DNA of 64,000 nt from Laetiporus sulphureus 93-53 (taxonomy: Eukaryota; Basidiomycota; Agaricomycetes; Polyporales; Laetiporaceae): the NCBI RefSeq assembly GCF_001632365.1, contig NW_024468519.1, forward strand, positions 1 through 64,000, in the 5' to 3' direction. Below the pieces are notes generated by a model that searched no databases, was not told the origin of the DNA, and was given only the letters and a program-made list of their open reading frames with translations. The number at the start of each line of letters is the position of its first letter. The stretch's first letter is position 1. Shown piece after piece: positions 1 to 10,896 of the stretch. A program made the position numbers and the translations under genes.

Positions 1-245
1 GTGCTCGCTCGTCCGTCGTCCTCGGATTCGAAGACCCGGATGGCTCCATCCTCACCGCCCTCCTTCAGACCCCCCTATTCGCTTTCGGTACTCCCATCAC
101 CACGTCACGCTGGCGTGATAAGCTGCGCCTCCGACAGTGTACGAGGTGATGGGAGTACCGAAAGCGAATAGGGGGGTCTGAAGGAGGGCGGTGAGGATGG
201 AGCCATCCGGGTCTTCGAATCCGAGGACGACGGACGAGCGAGCAC
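1..245. repeat. Perfect inverted repeat, 101-bp arms with 43-bp spacer
   Basis: Bases 1-101 are the exact reverse complement of 145-245, separated by 102-144. The left arm begins at the window edge, so the full palindrome may be longer. Both arms encode the same retrotransposon gag segment in opposite directions. The spacer continues the left, plus-strand copy. Identity is complete by eye, which implies a very recent event or an assembly or library foldback artefact. Confidence 0.9.
3..146 (+). pseudogene. Left copy of retrotransposon gag-like ORF1, fragment
   Basis: Read in frame 3 on the plus strand, this fragment gives the same gag segment as the minus-strand copy to its right, including FEDPDGSILTALLQ. 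It then runs on through the spacer as TSRWRDKLRLRQCTR. The final Cys-x-x position is what one would expect at the start of a zinc-knuckle (CCHC) region in ORF1 proteins of fungal non-LTR elements. The reading stops at 147-149, immediately after the inversion breakpoint. The 5' part lies outside the window. It is inferred to be a remnant of a Tad1-like LINE; the link to that clade is from general resemblance only. Confidence 0.5.
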
Positions 246-1296
246 CGTCGATTTGCTCAGGTCGACGTGCCCATCGCGGAGGTTGGGTGAGGCGAAGGCG
301 CGCAAGCGCAGGATTCTTGACGAGCTCGGTCAACAGGGTCGACGTCGAGTGGACAGCGCCGCCAGGGGCTGCCCGGGTGCTGACATTGCCGATGAGAATC
401 CGAGACCACTTGACGTCCCTGGAGACATGGTGATCCGGGTCGAGCTTGAGGGCAGCACGAAGGGTCGGGAGATGTTCGTCAACGCAGCGGTAGGAGGTGG
501 CAGGAGGGAAGGCCAGGACGATGTTGCCAGAGGAGCTCGGATAGACCGCAAGCGCAGCCATTCCTCCAGCAGTTGGAATCGCAGCCAGTGCTGCGTTCAC
601 ATCACTGACCAGTTGGGCAGGGGGAGTCTGAAGCAAGTGGACCGGCGCGGAGCCAGTAAATCGAACCACGTACCGCAAGGGCTCTGCAACCTGCTTGGGC
701 TTAGGAGCCTTCGAGGTAGCGGGCGGGTTCGGAGTCGTCACGGGAGGAGCCGAACGAGGTTTAGCGGCTGCAGCCGCATACGAGCGCTTCTTCGGAGTGC
801 CACGTACCTGATGTTGGGGAGGAGGGGGGGCCATCGCCTGCGACGGGGGGGTCGCAGTCACCATTCGAGTCTCCAAGGCATCAAGCCTGGCGTCGAGGGC
901 GGAGCGAAGGTCCTGGAGGGCCGCTGTGAGGTCAGGTCCAGGGGTCGAAGAGGTGGGTGCAGGAGGTGCAGGAGGCTTGATAGTGGATTTGGCGATGGCG
1001 ACCGCAGTGGCCATGCGTTTCTTCATGAGGGGGTTGCCCAGTTTCACGGCTGTCCCATTTGCCTTAATGAGAGCCATGACCATGGTCTGCTGTACCGCAT
1101 AAAAAGCATCGACGACAGAGTCCAGGTCACGCAAGGCATCAGATGGTCCCTGATTTTGCCACGGCCGGAGAGCCTGACGGATAGCCAGGGTGAAGTTGGG
1201 GAGGTGAGAGGAGGGGTCTTCATAGGAGGAGGACGACGCAGGGGACGGAGCCCGGGCGCTTGTCGAAGCAGATGGTGGTTGCGGTTCAAGATCCAT
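97..1296 (-). pseudogene. Retrotransposon gag-like ORF1, 3' truncated (non-LTR element remnant)
   Basis: A 399-codon open frame on the minus strand. Its N-terminal half is Pro/Ser/Ala-rich with a conserved-looking block (MALIKANGTAVKLGNP). It is followed by a long proline linker and a C-terminal domain ending PPRWARRPEQ...FEDPDGSIL, the arrangement of gag-like ORF1 proteins that precede the endonuclease/reverse transcriptase ORF in basidiomycete LINEs. No endonuclease or reverse transcriptase is present. The natural frame ends at base 145; the last 16 codons read through the spacer and into the inverted arm and are not original sequence. The start ATG at 1296 has no obvious intron. The element is probably inactive here. 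An unrelated proline-rich host protein is possible but less likely given the inverted duplicate. Confidence 0.5.
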
Positions 1297-1744
1297 GTGT
1301 TACAATACGCAACAAACACTCAACAAATCATAGTGACCTCTTCTAACGGCGCAGAGCGGGTGCCTTCTTCTGCCCGCAATAACAAAGCTGAATCACTTGG
1401 AACTTGATGCATGATGCCCGTCTTTCTGTAATAGTCCATCTGAGACGACGGCATCCTCAGCAAATTGTACCGTTTGAGATTACTGCTGCGCTGTACTTTA
1501 TCATAGGAGCATAGCTTGCCCTGTCATTCTTCCAGCAGACGGAGAGTCCGGAACTTCATCAACGCATATATGGAGGGAGGCGGTCAAAGCAGCAAAGAAT
1601 GCGCGATGGACTGGTTCAACGTCAACCACAAGTGCTGTTACACGCCGACTCACTCAGAAGCAATCAACTATTGAATGTTCTGTACGAATCAAGCTACAAA
1701 GAGTGCTAACGAGATCAGAACCACTCACCCAACGCAGCTATTGC
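1297..1744. other. Intergenic, no gene seen
   Basis: This stretch lies between the retroelement fragment and the 3' end of WBP11. It is mixed-composition sequence with only short open frames and no recognisable motif. Part may be the 5' region of the retroelement. Confidence 0.6.
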
Positions 1745-3584
1745 TCATGACTCAGGAACCAGAACGTCTCCCATCTCCTCGAGGAATTTCTCATAGTCAT
1801 CCTTTGGCTTCGGCTTCTGACCAGCAGTTTCTGCGTTCTTCCCCTCTTTCGGTGGCGGAGGCGCCGCGGAACCAAACTGGCCCTTCAAAGTGCTCAGAAG
1901 ATCTGGCCTGGCAGCAAATGCGACAGGCTCTGGTTCGGCAGAACCTTCCTTTGAGCCTAGTGACGGCGCGGCATTGACATTGACCTTAGACGTTGCGCCA
2001 GCCGCTCCTGCCTTTTTACGCTTCAATACTGTCGGTACGAATGCTGTGCTCTCCTTCTTAAAGTCGCGCAACTGCGGAGCTGCCTCGACTGTTGCTGCCG
2101 TGGCAGTTGCCTTCATTGAGGCGGAAAGAACAACACCGCCCGAGATCGGTGGCCGATTTGGAGGCGGCGATCCAGCCATTCTCGATGCTCGATGGGCCTG
2201 ATATGTCTGGTGCGGGATCGATGAAAGCGGATCTTGCATCGCTGAAGCAGATTGCGATCGACGAGGGAAGAATCCAGGTGGCGGCGGGGGTAACGGAGGT
2301 TGTGGGAACCCAGTAGGTCCTTGGAACATCGGTGGAAAGCCCATAGGAGGTGGCGGGATGCCTGAGGCAGGAAAGCCAGGAGGTGGTGGCGGAGGAGGTA
2401 ATGGTACTCCTAGAGGGACGGGTAGGGTGGCAGGCATAGGGAAACCCATTGGGAATAGAAGAGGAGGAGAACCAGCGGGGGGCGGGGGCACAGGACTGTA
2501 GAAGTCCATCGGAGATAGCGGAATAGGACCAGATGAAGGCATGTAGGGAAGCGGAGGAGGAGCTCCATAGCCGGACGTTTGAGGAGTTGGTGGCAAAGGT
2601 GGGGCAGATGGGGCTTCTACAATCTTGATTAATATGGATTCCAGCTGAATGCAATCAACCACTAACCTGGAGGAGGAAGAGAACCATCTTCCGGTGGAGG
2701 AGAGCCTTCTGGCATGGGTATGTCATCATCGCTATCCACCTCTTCTGATCCTGGCGGGGGTCCTTCCGGCATTACGATGTCATTGTCTTCCTCGTCTGCC
2801 ACTCCTGGTAAGAAGGGTTACAACCCATCCGCTGCACGAACGCACCTGACTCCTCATCCTCACTAGTAATCTCGTCCGGTCGCAGCGCTGATCATTGCTT
2901 AAGTGAACCACCGGTACATGTGGACAAAATGACTCACGTCGCTCTGCATATGGCATTCCAGGGGGCGCGACTCCGTATGGGTTCATTACGGGATCGTAAT
3001 AAATACTCCTTTCAGGATGTCTAGGCAGGCCATGCTTGTTGAACAAGTTTCTTGACTTCTTCGATACATCCTCAGGCTCCCTATCCGTTTTCTCGTTCTG
3101 CTGTTTGCGTCCCCTGAAGACCAGTTTGCGATGTTCTGGATGTTCTGCAACATATTCTTCCTTTTTCTTATTGATATTCTCCAGCTGAGACTTGAGTTCA
3201 GCAAGACGAGCTTTGTCTGCTGATGTAGCATCTGATTTGCTCTCAAGCGTAGCAATCTCTCTCTCAAGTTCTAGCAGCAATCAAGAGTCATGAGTCTGCG
3301 TTGACGCAAACTATGAAGTCGAGCAGTCTTACCTTGAGTGTCCTTCTTGACCAATGCAAAATCCCGGACTTTTGCTCTTTCAGTTTTGTTCTACTGCAAG
3401 TCAATTGATGAGATGTGTCGCACTGGATCAGTGAAATCATTTGCCTTCTTTAGCTCTTTCTTCCGCTGTGCTTTCCCTATAGACGTATATCGTTAGTCAA
3501 GGGCCATATAGCCTTGGGAAGAGTCGAAAGTAATCTGGACTTACGGAATGCTTCCGCTGGATTCAGATTCTTGCCCTTAGCCAT
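1745..3584 (-). CDS. WBP11: WW domain-binding protein 11 homologue (splicing factor)
   Basis: This is the fungal form of WBP11, a nuclear proline-rich protein linked to the spliceosome and able to bind WW domains. The start (ATG at 3584) gives MAKGKNLNPAEAFRKAQRKK, the basic N-terminal signature of the family. A coiled coil follows (about 3100-3280), then the conserved block around KHGLPRHPERSIYYDPV. An acidic patch with repeated D-I-[VP]-M-P-E-G-P motifs comes next, and then long polyproline/Gly runs (PPPPPPPGF, PPPPMGFPP). The C-terminus carries the other family hallmark, QLRDFKKESTAFVPT followed by DDYEKFLEEMGDVL. The stop is at 1745-1747. At least six exons are joined by short introns, for example about 2834-2874 and 2640-2689 on the minus strand. 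It is divergent from the RING gene at 3920. Confidence 0.9.
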
Positions 3585-3919
3585 GGCTCGTCTGATTGCT
3601 GAACGGGGATTTTCAACCTAGGAATGCAGCGTGCGGTGTATGACAAGTCAAAAAAAGCTAGAGCACCCTTGCAGAACGATGAAGGTCAAGTCAAGCGATG
3701 CAAGTGGCCACTCGCGACGGAGCGGGAGCGCCGCACGTGCGTTCGGGTCTTTGAGTCATCGAACGGTGCAATCGCGCCCTTCCACCACCACCACCAAGTG
3801 GTAGCTTCCCTCGTTCGGGAGGCTTCACGGTTGTCTCCACCCCCTTTTCCCACTGAATCATACAACGACTACGGCAACGCAGACAGCGAGGACTTCATCG
3901 TCTCATCCTGTTCTCTATC
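3585..3919. promoter_or_regulatory. Divergent promoter region, WBP11 / RNF10-like
   Basis: 335 bp separate the two start codons, so both promoters and 5' UTRs must lie here. I see no clear TATA box. A run of CCA repeats (about 3781-3797) is the only low-complexity feature. Confidence 0.5.
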
Positions 3920-6043
3920 ATGTCCATCCAAAGTGTTACCGGAACTCCTCAACCGGCCAAGCGCTCGTCCAAGATGGCTTCTGCTCAGTCTCTCAACCAT
4001 CTGCTCAACTTCACCCTACCTCCGAGGCAGTCTCACCAGAGCTTGCCGCGGAGGGGTAGGAGGTCAAGCGTTCACCCGGCTGTTTGGAACAAGGAGAGTG
4101 AGTGCTACCGCGTTTGCTTGACAGCCATAGATATCGACCATGTTCGTCCATCCAGGGTTTGTTAACGCTCAGTATCGGTTTGTTATGAATCCCAGCGGCG
4201 ACTATACTGTACATTTTGCTGATCCGGACATGTAAGCTTTAATTTCCTTAATATCGAGCCTTCTGTTGAGCTGATATTCTTCACCCAGCTTCTTCCAGTG
4301 GGACGACATTCTCCAGGTCATTGTACCCCGCGTTTCTGCTATAGCCTCTGCTGCAGGTTCAGAAGAGCAACTTCTTCAAGATGAAGGTGTTATGACGTGC
4401 CCGATCTGTCTGTCCCCTCCTACTGCGCCTAGGATGACCAAGTGTGGTCATGTAAGTCATTATCCCTTGAGTCTTCTTCCCTTTTTTGAACTGCTGTTCA
4501 GGTATTCTGCTTTCCATGTATCCTGCACTATCTTAATACCATGGATAATAACAAGTGGGCGCGATGCCCGATCTGCTTCGATTCGGTCAACGAGAGACAA
4601 CTCAAGAGCGTCAAATGGTTTGACGTAGTCCCCTTGCCTGACGATGCCGAGGAGGTCCCTGCGGAAGCCTCGTCCTCGTCCGCCTCGCTCGATGATGGAC
4701 TAGTTGCTACACCTCACGCAGGCTCTGCTCTGCAGATGCGACTCATTCAACGACCTCAGATTACGACGCTCGCGTTGCCTCGCTCGAAAACCTGGCCATC
4801 TGACTTGTTGCCTCCGCATCAGGCTCCCTTTCACTTCCTGCCCGACGTCTTTGCCTATTCGAAGTTCATGCTTGCCACTCCTGCGTATTTGATTACGGAT
4901 CTCACAAGGGACCTTGATGACCTGGCCACGGAGCGGCGGGTGCTGGCCAGCATGGGCGATGACCTCAGTGTGAGCTTTGTAGATGCAGCTGACGCCAAAC
5001 TGCGAGAGCAGCTGGCCAAAGCGGCTGCCTTGGAGACCCCTCAACTGCAGGAGGCGGTGGACAACGCTCTTCATGCCCAGCGGCAGATCTCCGATCGCTC
5101 TATTCTCCATACCAGACGAAGGAATGAAGAGCAGTCTCGCCTGATCCCTGCAGAAGAGATTCCTCAAGACTTCTTGGCTACGCGAAGTGGGTCTCACACC
5201 CCTTCCTTCATTCCGCAGCCGTCTCCTGCTCCGACGCCTCCGTCTCCCTGTACACCATCGTCCACATCACAGCGCAACCCTAGACAACGTCGCAATCTCA
5301 ATCCTCCTCCTCCATCCACATCCACATACTACTACTATCAGGCTGCGACAGGCATGCCGATCTTCTTGCACCCGCTCGACATCCGGATTCTCTTCTCGCA
5401 TTTCAACAGCTATGCAGCATTTCCGGATACCATAACTGTGCGTGTAGAGTCGTATGCGGAGAGTACCGTGAACGACGACTTGCGAAAGCGCTGCAAATAC
5501 CTCGCGCACTTTCCGGAGGGCGCCGACGTGGTATTTGTGGAGGCTGATCTCGAGGGGGTCGTTGGCAGAGAGGGTCTGAAGAACTTCGAAGGCCTTCTCA
5601 AAATGCGCCGTGCGAGGCGCAAGGAGAAGAACAGGAAGGACGATAGAGCTCGCGCTCGTGCAGAGGAGCATGAGAGAGAGAAGTTTACGCAGGTCTGGAG
5701 CCAAATGGGACATACTGTACCTTCGCCCTTGCTTGTGCAGAGGCCATCATCGCCTGCGGACATCGATGAGCCCTCTGAGTCTTTGGCAGAACATCAACCA
5801 CAGCAGCAGCTTGCAGGCGCATGGGGTGCCAGGAGCTTCGCTTCCGCGGCACAAGCTGCACAAGGTCATCCGATGACGCAGCGGCCTCCATTGCGCCGAG
5901 AGAGGGAGATAGAGAGGGAAGAGGACGAGTGGGATGTTGACGCCGCATTCCACGAACTGGAGCAGAGGGGCAACAGGACTGGAGGCAAGAAGAGGAACGC
6001 GAGGATGATGGTGTTAGGAAGCGGCGGAGGGAGGAGACGATGA
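3920..6043 (+). CDS. RNF10: RING finger E3 ligase, RNF10 type
   Basis: Four exons: 3920-4097, 4156-4231, 4289-4451 and 4502-6043. The N-terminal region has the RNF10-type block RFVMNPSGDYTVHFADPD followed by the stretch around WDDILQV. The RING domain spans exons 3 and 4: CPICLSPPTAPRMTKCGH, then FCFPCILHYL and WARCPIC, giving a complete C3HC4 set. Downstream are a conserved region around PIFLHPLDIRIL, a charged helical stretch (KMRRARRKEKNRKDDRARAR) and a basic tail. RNF10 in animals and its fungal relatives are E3 ubiquitin ligases with roles on stalled ribosomes and in transcription; the specific role here is inferred. The ATG at 3920 opens the longest frame and sits well upstream of the conserved block. 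Confidence 0.88.
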
Positions 6044-6397
6044 TACACCACGGTTACAGGACAAGATCTTACCATCATCGTGTCTTTACTGCATGCAATC
6101 AGGAAATCGTGTAGCAACAGTCATCTAAGTCAGTACATGGAATTGGCGGAGGAGCCTCCCCGAGTGTATTCTACAAATCGAGACCACTAGTTCCCGAGAT
6201 TGAATACAGGCAGACAATGGGAGAGGAACGATATAGACAATGATTATGTAGATAACATCAAGGGAATATTGTGCATCATCCATGCAAGAGCACATATAAC
6301 AAGAACACAACGAGCGAGAGAGGACGGTATACACGTGGTGAGCGCACGGATAGCATGTCGTGACCGTTCATAAAGAAACGAAAGAAAAGCTCAATCA
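6044..6397. other. Convergent 3' region, RNF10-like / SHO1
   Basis: 354 bp of relatively AT-rich sequence between two converging stop codons. It probably holds both 3' UTRs and polyadenylation sites. No gene or stable hairpin was recognised. Confidence 0.5.
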
Positions 6398-7659
6398 TCA
6401 AATGATTTGCAGGTAGTTTGATGGCGCAACTGTAGTTGAGAAGAACCAAGTCAATCCACCGGAGATCCCACGAGATGAACACTACTCACTTCCTATAGTG
6501 CCATCATCTTTCCTCGCCTGCCACCACTTGCCCTGTTTATCAAGGATGTCCATAGTCTCGCCTTTCGAGAACGATATCTCATTTGGATCATCAGGAGATG
6601 CAGTGTCTGCGAGGCTCTCAATATAACGAGTAATTGAAGGAGGAAACGATCTAACTCACATGGGTACATTGCCTTCGCTCTGTATACCTGGCTTTCACCA
6701 TTATAGGCTGTCTCGCGCGGGTTCGCGCCCGGGCTCGCGGGCTGGTTCATCGTGCCTCCGGGGCTAAGCGAAGCACCGCCACCGGTCATCAAGGGCGAGC
6801 TTGGAGAGAGGTTGTTGTCGCCTCCGCCTACTGAGCCTGGTCGACCACCACCATCACCACCTCCACCAATAGGTCCATTGTTAATACTGCCTGTGCCGGC
6901 AATACTCCTCTGAGGACCCTCCATGCTGCCCGCGTTGTAGCTGTTTCCACTTCCAAGCGGGCCAGCGAGACTGCTTGCCATCTTGGTGTCATACGCTGTC
7001 ACGCCTACAGGGCCAGTAAATCCGGCCTGGTAGCCGTTGCCTGTGCCCATAGCATGCATCGATGCAGCACGTGCCGCCCTGCGGCGTCTCGAGGGTGGAG
7101 TGAGGCCGCCGGTGCCAAGGGAATTAAAGAGGTGGAGCAGGAGCGAGTCCTCTTCGGAGGTAAAGTAGAGAATCCAGAGGATGTCGACGACGGCAAGGAT
7201 GAGCCATCCGGCCGCCATGGAGTCCAGAGACGCGTGTCCAGAGAAGATGCCCTGGTTCACACCGAAGACTGAGAAGACGATGGCAACTGCGCCGAAGACT
7301 GATATTTGGAAGCGGTGCATGCCGATCGAGTCGGTCGCCAGTGTGTGCAGCACACCGATGATGAGGAACAGTTGTAGGAAAATCGCAAACCATAGCACAC
7401 CGACGGCATCGTGGCCGACTGCGATGTCCTTCAGCCTGCAAGAACGTCAAAACTTGCGCTGAACTCACAGTCAGCAGTTGCTATGGCTTGTGAGATGAAC
7501 GCCAAGAACCATCCTACCTACATTCATCGCAATCTGATCAGTTGCGCAAACATCTCAACAGCCTGCTAGACTCACCACGGCGAGTATGAAAGTGAATAGG
7601 AAGAGGTAGTGGGTAAGTATTGGCGTGAAGTCGTAACCCTCGCTTCCACGCGGCGGCAT
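6398..7659 (-). CDS. SHO1: SHO1-type osmosensor (four TM helices plus SH3)
   Basis: This is the plasma-membrane adaptor of the high-osmolarity glycerol (HOG) MAP-kinase pathway. The start at 7659 gives MPPRGSEGYDFTPILTHYLF. Four hydrophobic helices follow (first in exon 1, then GWFLAFISQAIA, WFAIFLQLFLIIGVL, and the pair HRFQISVFGAVAIVFSVFG / GWLILAVVDILWILYF). A long Gly/Ser/Pro linker leads to a C-terminal SH3 domain split over three exons. Spliced, the SH3 reads AKAMYPYTASPDDPNEISF, then GKWWQARKDDGTIG and APSNYLQ, with the ALYPY-like, WW and PSNY landmarks of Sho1 SH3 domains. The last exon ends at 6398 and is joined through an intron at about 6431-6491. In yeast the SH3 recruits Pbs2; that partner is inferred here. 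Confidence 0.92.
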
Positions 7660-8714
7660 TTTTGGGCGCAAGCAATGGTCGTGTAGACAGTTCACGTGAA
7701 TGAGATGATGTGGGTGTTCAGGATAACCGAGGCGGCCAGCAGCAACAGGTCGACCGCACTGCTAACCGGGTTGCAGCGGGGAGGAGGGGGCCTCGAGTGA
7801 AGAATGGACCGAATGACGGAGTGCTGCGAGCTGAGCTTGGAAGCAATGCCGCAAGTGGCGACACGTTCAGTTCCCACACCGCGCGTCTCGAGTGACCACC
7901 ATCGTCCAGGCAATGCCGGCCTTCCCTGCACACAGATGAACTTAGGTCAGACACGGTGCGCCATGTCGCCGCAGCGGACGACATCTCCAAGCTATAGACG
8001 AGAGAGGGACGAGAGCCATGTCCGCGGCCTCGTTCCTTCAACTGTAATCGGGTGTTACATTTAGTCTCGTTCATCAAGAGCGTTGTAGACACGCGGAGCA
8101 GTTCAACTGCAAGATCAGCCCAATGATTGCATATCAATGCGTTGAGCGGCTTGCGATTGTTAGAAGAGACACTTGAGACGAGTTATATACACCAATCGTT
8201 ATCGATGCATCATGTATCAGATGCGTCAAGTATATTGGCCCGTCTCGTCGATGGCAGTCTACTCCCGGCCTCAACGTCTCTCTGGGCGCGCTCCGTCAAC
8301 ATAGAGCGCGACGGTCGGAAGACCCCCCCCCCCCACACGGCGCCTCGGAGGAATTTCGGTAAGTAGGACGGGTGGGAAAATACTCATTTGGGAGCACTAA
8401 ATCTGAGTGTCGAAGTCCACTTTCCCACGGGGCGATAGCATCAGGCGGCGGCTTCTCTCCCTAGCGTGAGCATCGGCGAGGGCTTCGAACGAGCTACATT
8501 TTCTCTTGTCGGGATTTGCGGAGATTCTAGTGTAAATCGTAGTGGCCACATTCTCAAAAGTGGCTATAAAAACTACGGATCCTTAGATCTACACCGATGC
8601 TATTGACCGTATCCTCCGCTTTATGTGATGAAAATTTTTTACATAGGTTCCATTCACATAATGAAAACTCTAGCTTTGTTTGTGGGCCGGCATGCTTTAG
8701 ATTAAGACAACATT
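7660..8714. other. Gene-free stretch with poly-C tract and small hairpin
   Basis: About 1.05 kb upstream of SHO1 with no convincing coding frame. It contains a C12 homopolymer at 8323-8334 and an imperfect small inverted repeat at about 8528-8597 (GTAGTGGCCAC against GTGGC...ACTAC). The last 150 bp become AT-rich towards the foldback element. It presumably includes the SHO1 promoter. Confidence 0.5.
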
Positions 8715-9052
8715 CACAGCCTGCACAGATTTATTTTTCCACGGGAAACCTGATGAAAAAATGGTGAAAATATTTTAAGTCTGGATATGGAAATCGTTTG
8801 GAAATTGGGCGGAGACAGCTGAATTATGTTACAATTGCTTCACCAAAACATATCGGTATCACATATTCTTGGACTGAAATATCTTCCTTTGGGAAATAGT
8901 TTCACTATTGCTGATACGTTTCGGTAAAACAATCATAACATGATTTAATTGTCTCCGCCCAATTTCCAAACTATTTCCATGTCCAGACATAAGATATTTT
9001 CACCATTTTTGCATTAGGTTTCCCGTGGAAAAATAAATCTATGCAGGCTGTG
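8715..9052. mobile_element. Foldback MITE-like element, 338 bp
   Basis: The outer ~100 bp (8715-8815 and 8952-9052) are inverted copies at roughly 93 percent identity by eye. They begin CACAGCCTGCACAGATTT and end in its complement. The inverted similarity continues inward at lower identity to a centre near 8883, so the whole element can fold into one hairpin. ATT lies directly on both sides (8712-8714 and 9053-9055), consistent with a 3-bp target-site duplication. It is AT-rich with no open frame. This is a non-autonomous DNA transposon by structure; the superfamily is not determined, and a 3-bp duplication is seen in PIF/Harbinger elements among others. Confidence 0.78.
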
Positions 9053-9623
9053 ATTGACCGGGCGTGACAGCGCATTAGCCACTCGGAAGGGCAATCGCGA
9101 TTTTCAAAGTCCGATCGTCCCATCAGTGGCACCGGCCGAATAAAGGAGATTGCCGCGGATGCCGACGCGAGCCATTGTCGGAGTTCTACGGCAAGATGTG
9201 GCTGATGGTGACAACAACAGTGGAGTTGCCGCGAGACCTCTCTGTGGCCGGTCGGTTCTTGCCAGTGGGGAGCATACGTTCCAGTACGGCATCCATAACG
9301 CGCATGGGTACTAGTGCTGCTCAAAGGAGCGATGTCGACACCCGTTTCTTCCACGCAGGCGCGGATGATGATGCTGGCTTCTGCTGTGCTCTCACCGCCT
9401 CATCTCTCTCACAGCCTAAAGCTTGTCGCTTCTGAGCTCTCGCTGGCATCATCCTACCCCACTTCTCTTGATCCTGAATCACCTCGCACCCAGTGTGATG
9501 CCTTCGCTCGTATGATTCGCTTTTGACCGGCAGCAAGCATATCGTTTGGTATCTCTTCCACCATCCTCCCACTCGTCGAGAGCAGTCTCCAGATCCTAGC
9601 CTTGGCAGCGCAAGATCGTGCGG
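9053..9623. other. Intergenic, no gene seen
   Basis: This stretch lies between the foldback element and the next gene. Open frames overlap on both strands without conserved motifs. It ends in a 15-bp tandem repeat that runs into the next start codon. Confidence 0.5.
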
Positions 9624-9655
9624 ATGGAGATCGTGCGGATGGAAATGGTGCGGCT
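9614..9655. repeat. 15-bp tandem repeat across start codon
   Basis: The unit GATCGTGCGGATGGA occurs exactly twice (9614-9628 and 9629-9643). A diverged third partial copy follows to about 9655. Because the unit carries ATG and its length is a multiple of three, it creates two in-frame start codons (9624 and 9639). Confidence 0.85.
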
Positions 9656-10896
9656 AGGGTTCAAGTATGCTGTGCCAGTGTCTGCCGGGGTCGTGCTCGC
9701 GCTCGTGGGCTATCTGATTGTACGCCGTTGGTGGTTCTGTCTGTATCACCCTTGTCGTAACTTTGTCTTTAGAGCGTAATGGCGGCGTTAGGCCAGATCT
9801 TTCCTCGCGTAGCTCGGACCCCGTCTAAAACTCGCGACATTCTGCTAGTTGAAGAGATGCGGCTGGTCCGACAGAGTCAGCGACGCCATTCAACGATCTC
9901 AAGGCAGCAGGAGGTGTATATTCGACGTTCCTTGTCGATATCTGCCGGTACCGCTCCACATACCGCTCCATCACTAGCTGCGGCGAGCAACCGTGTGCGA
10001 TTCACCGATTCACCGATAATACGTTCGTTCGGCGAGGCGATCGCTGCGATTAAGGTGGAAGCGTCTGCAACTCGTCCATTATGCCATGCTCGCTCTTTTG
10101 AGTACTCCTCTTTGGCCGAAAATGCCGCAGAAGTACACGACAATTGGCTTGCAGAGGGCGACAAGCGGGCAAGAGTTTTCCATAAGTCTCATACACATTC
10201 TCCAGAGGATACGATTGTGCGTGGCAGGCGGCCGTCATTTGTTCACGTGCGCTCTGTGCTGGAGGAGACCACTACCAACGAGCGACACTACGCCGTTGCA
10301 TCAGGGAAACCCAAGATAGTCAAAATGGCGAGTGTACCGAGCAGTAGTCGTGAGTTATCTGATTCATTAGTATTGCAACGAGAGAAAGATTGGTTGATCT
10401 GCATCCCGTAGTAAAGCATATGAGGGAGCTGTTGATCCGTCCTCGCAACATGTCATTGAAGAGACATAGTCCCCCGGTGCCGAGGACAGATCCATACAAG
10501 GCACCGTACAACTTTCCTTCCCCGGCATCTCCCGCTGCAGCCAATTATATTTGCGAAGTGAAAACTAGCAGGGGCCACGCTGCGACTTCCGTTCATAAGA
10601 TCGCAATGCTGAAAGACGAGGCGCGGGAAGAGACCAGCGTACATGTCATCGACTCGACTCGATTATGCAATCTAGAGCAACCGCGGGTCTCACAGGAACA
10701 GCGGATAGGCACTAAACCTCGCTCGTCACGGAGGCAAACAAATGAGCACAGCCGTGATCACTCCTTGGGAAAAACGATGCGGAGGTGGTCGCTGCACTTT
10801 CCGCTCGCTCATGCTCATACTCCACGCTCTCCACCACTCGACTCGACCCCGATGAAAAAGCCAAAGATGACGTGGGTCTATTTATATGGGATCTGA
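9624..10896 (+). CDS. Unrecognised single-pass membrane protein
   Basis: I do not recognise a family. A consistent model has three exons: 9624-9719, 9773-10349 and 10412-10896. Introns are GTACGC...TTTAG and GTGAGT...CGTAG, and splicing keeps one frame throughout. The first exon encodes a hydrophobic segment (AVPVSAGVVLALVGYLI), so the protein probably has an N-terminal membrane anchor with a roughly 350-residue basic, Ser/Arg/His-rich cytosolic or lumenal tail. No domain, coiled coil or catalytic motif was seen. The gene is flanked by repeats and long non-coding stretches. It is likely lineage-specific; a spurious model cannot be excluded, but the two clean introns argue for a real gene. Confidence 0.45.

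Noticed and set aside
253..1407. 384-codon plus-strand open frame opposite the gag-like ORF
   Set aside because: It is Arg/Gly/Ser-rich without motifs and is the antisense shadow of the GC-rich retroelement frame.
5267..5948. Minus-strand frames opposite the RING gene
   Set aside because: They mirror the coding strand of a confidently identified protein.
8323..8334. C12 tract as a functional element
   Set aside because: An isolated homopolymer of this length is compatible with chance or polymerase slippage, and nothing around it suggests function.
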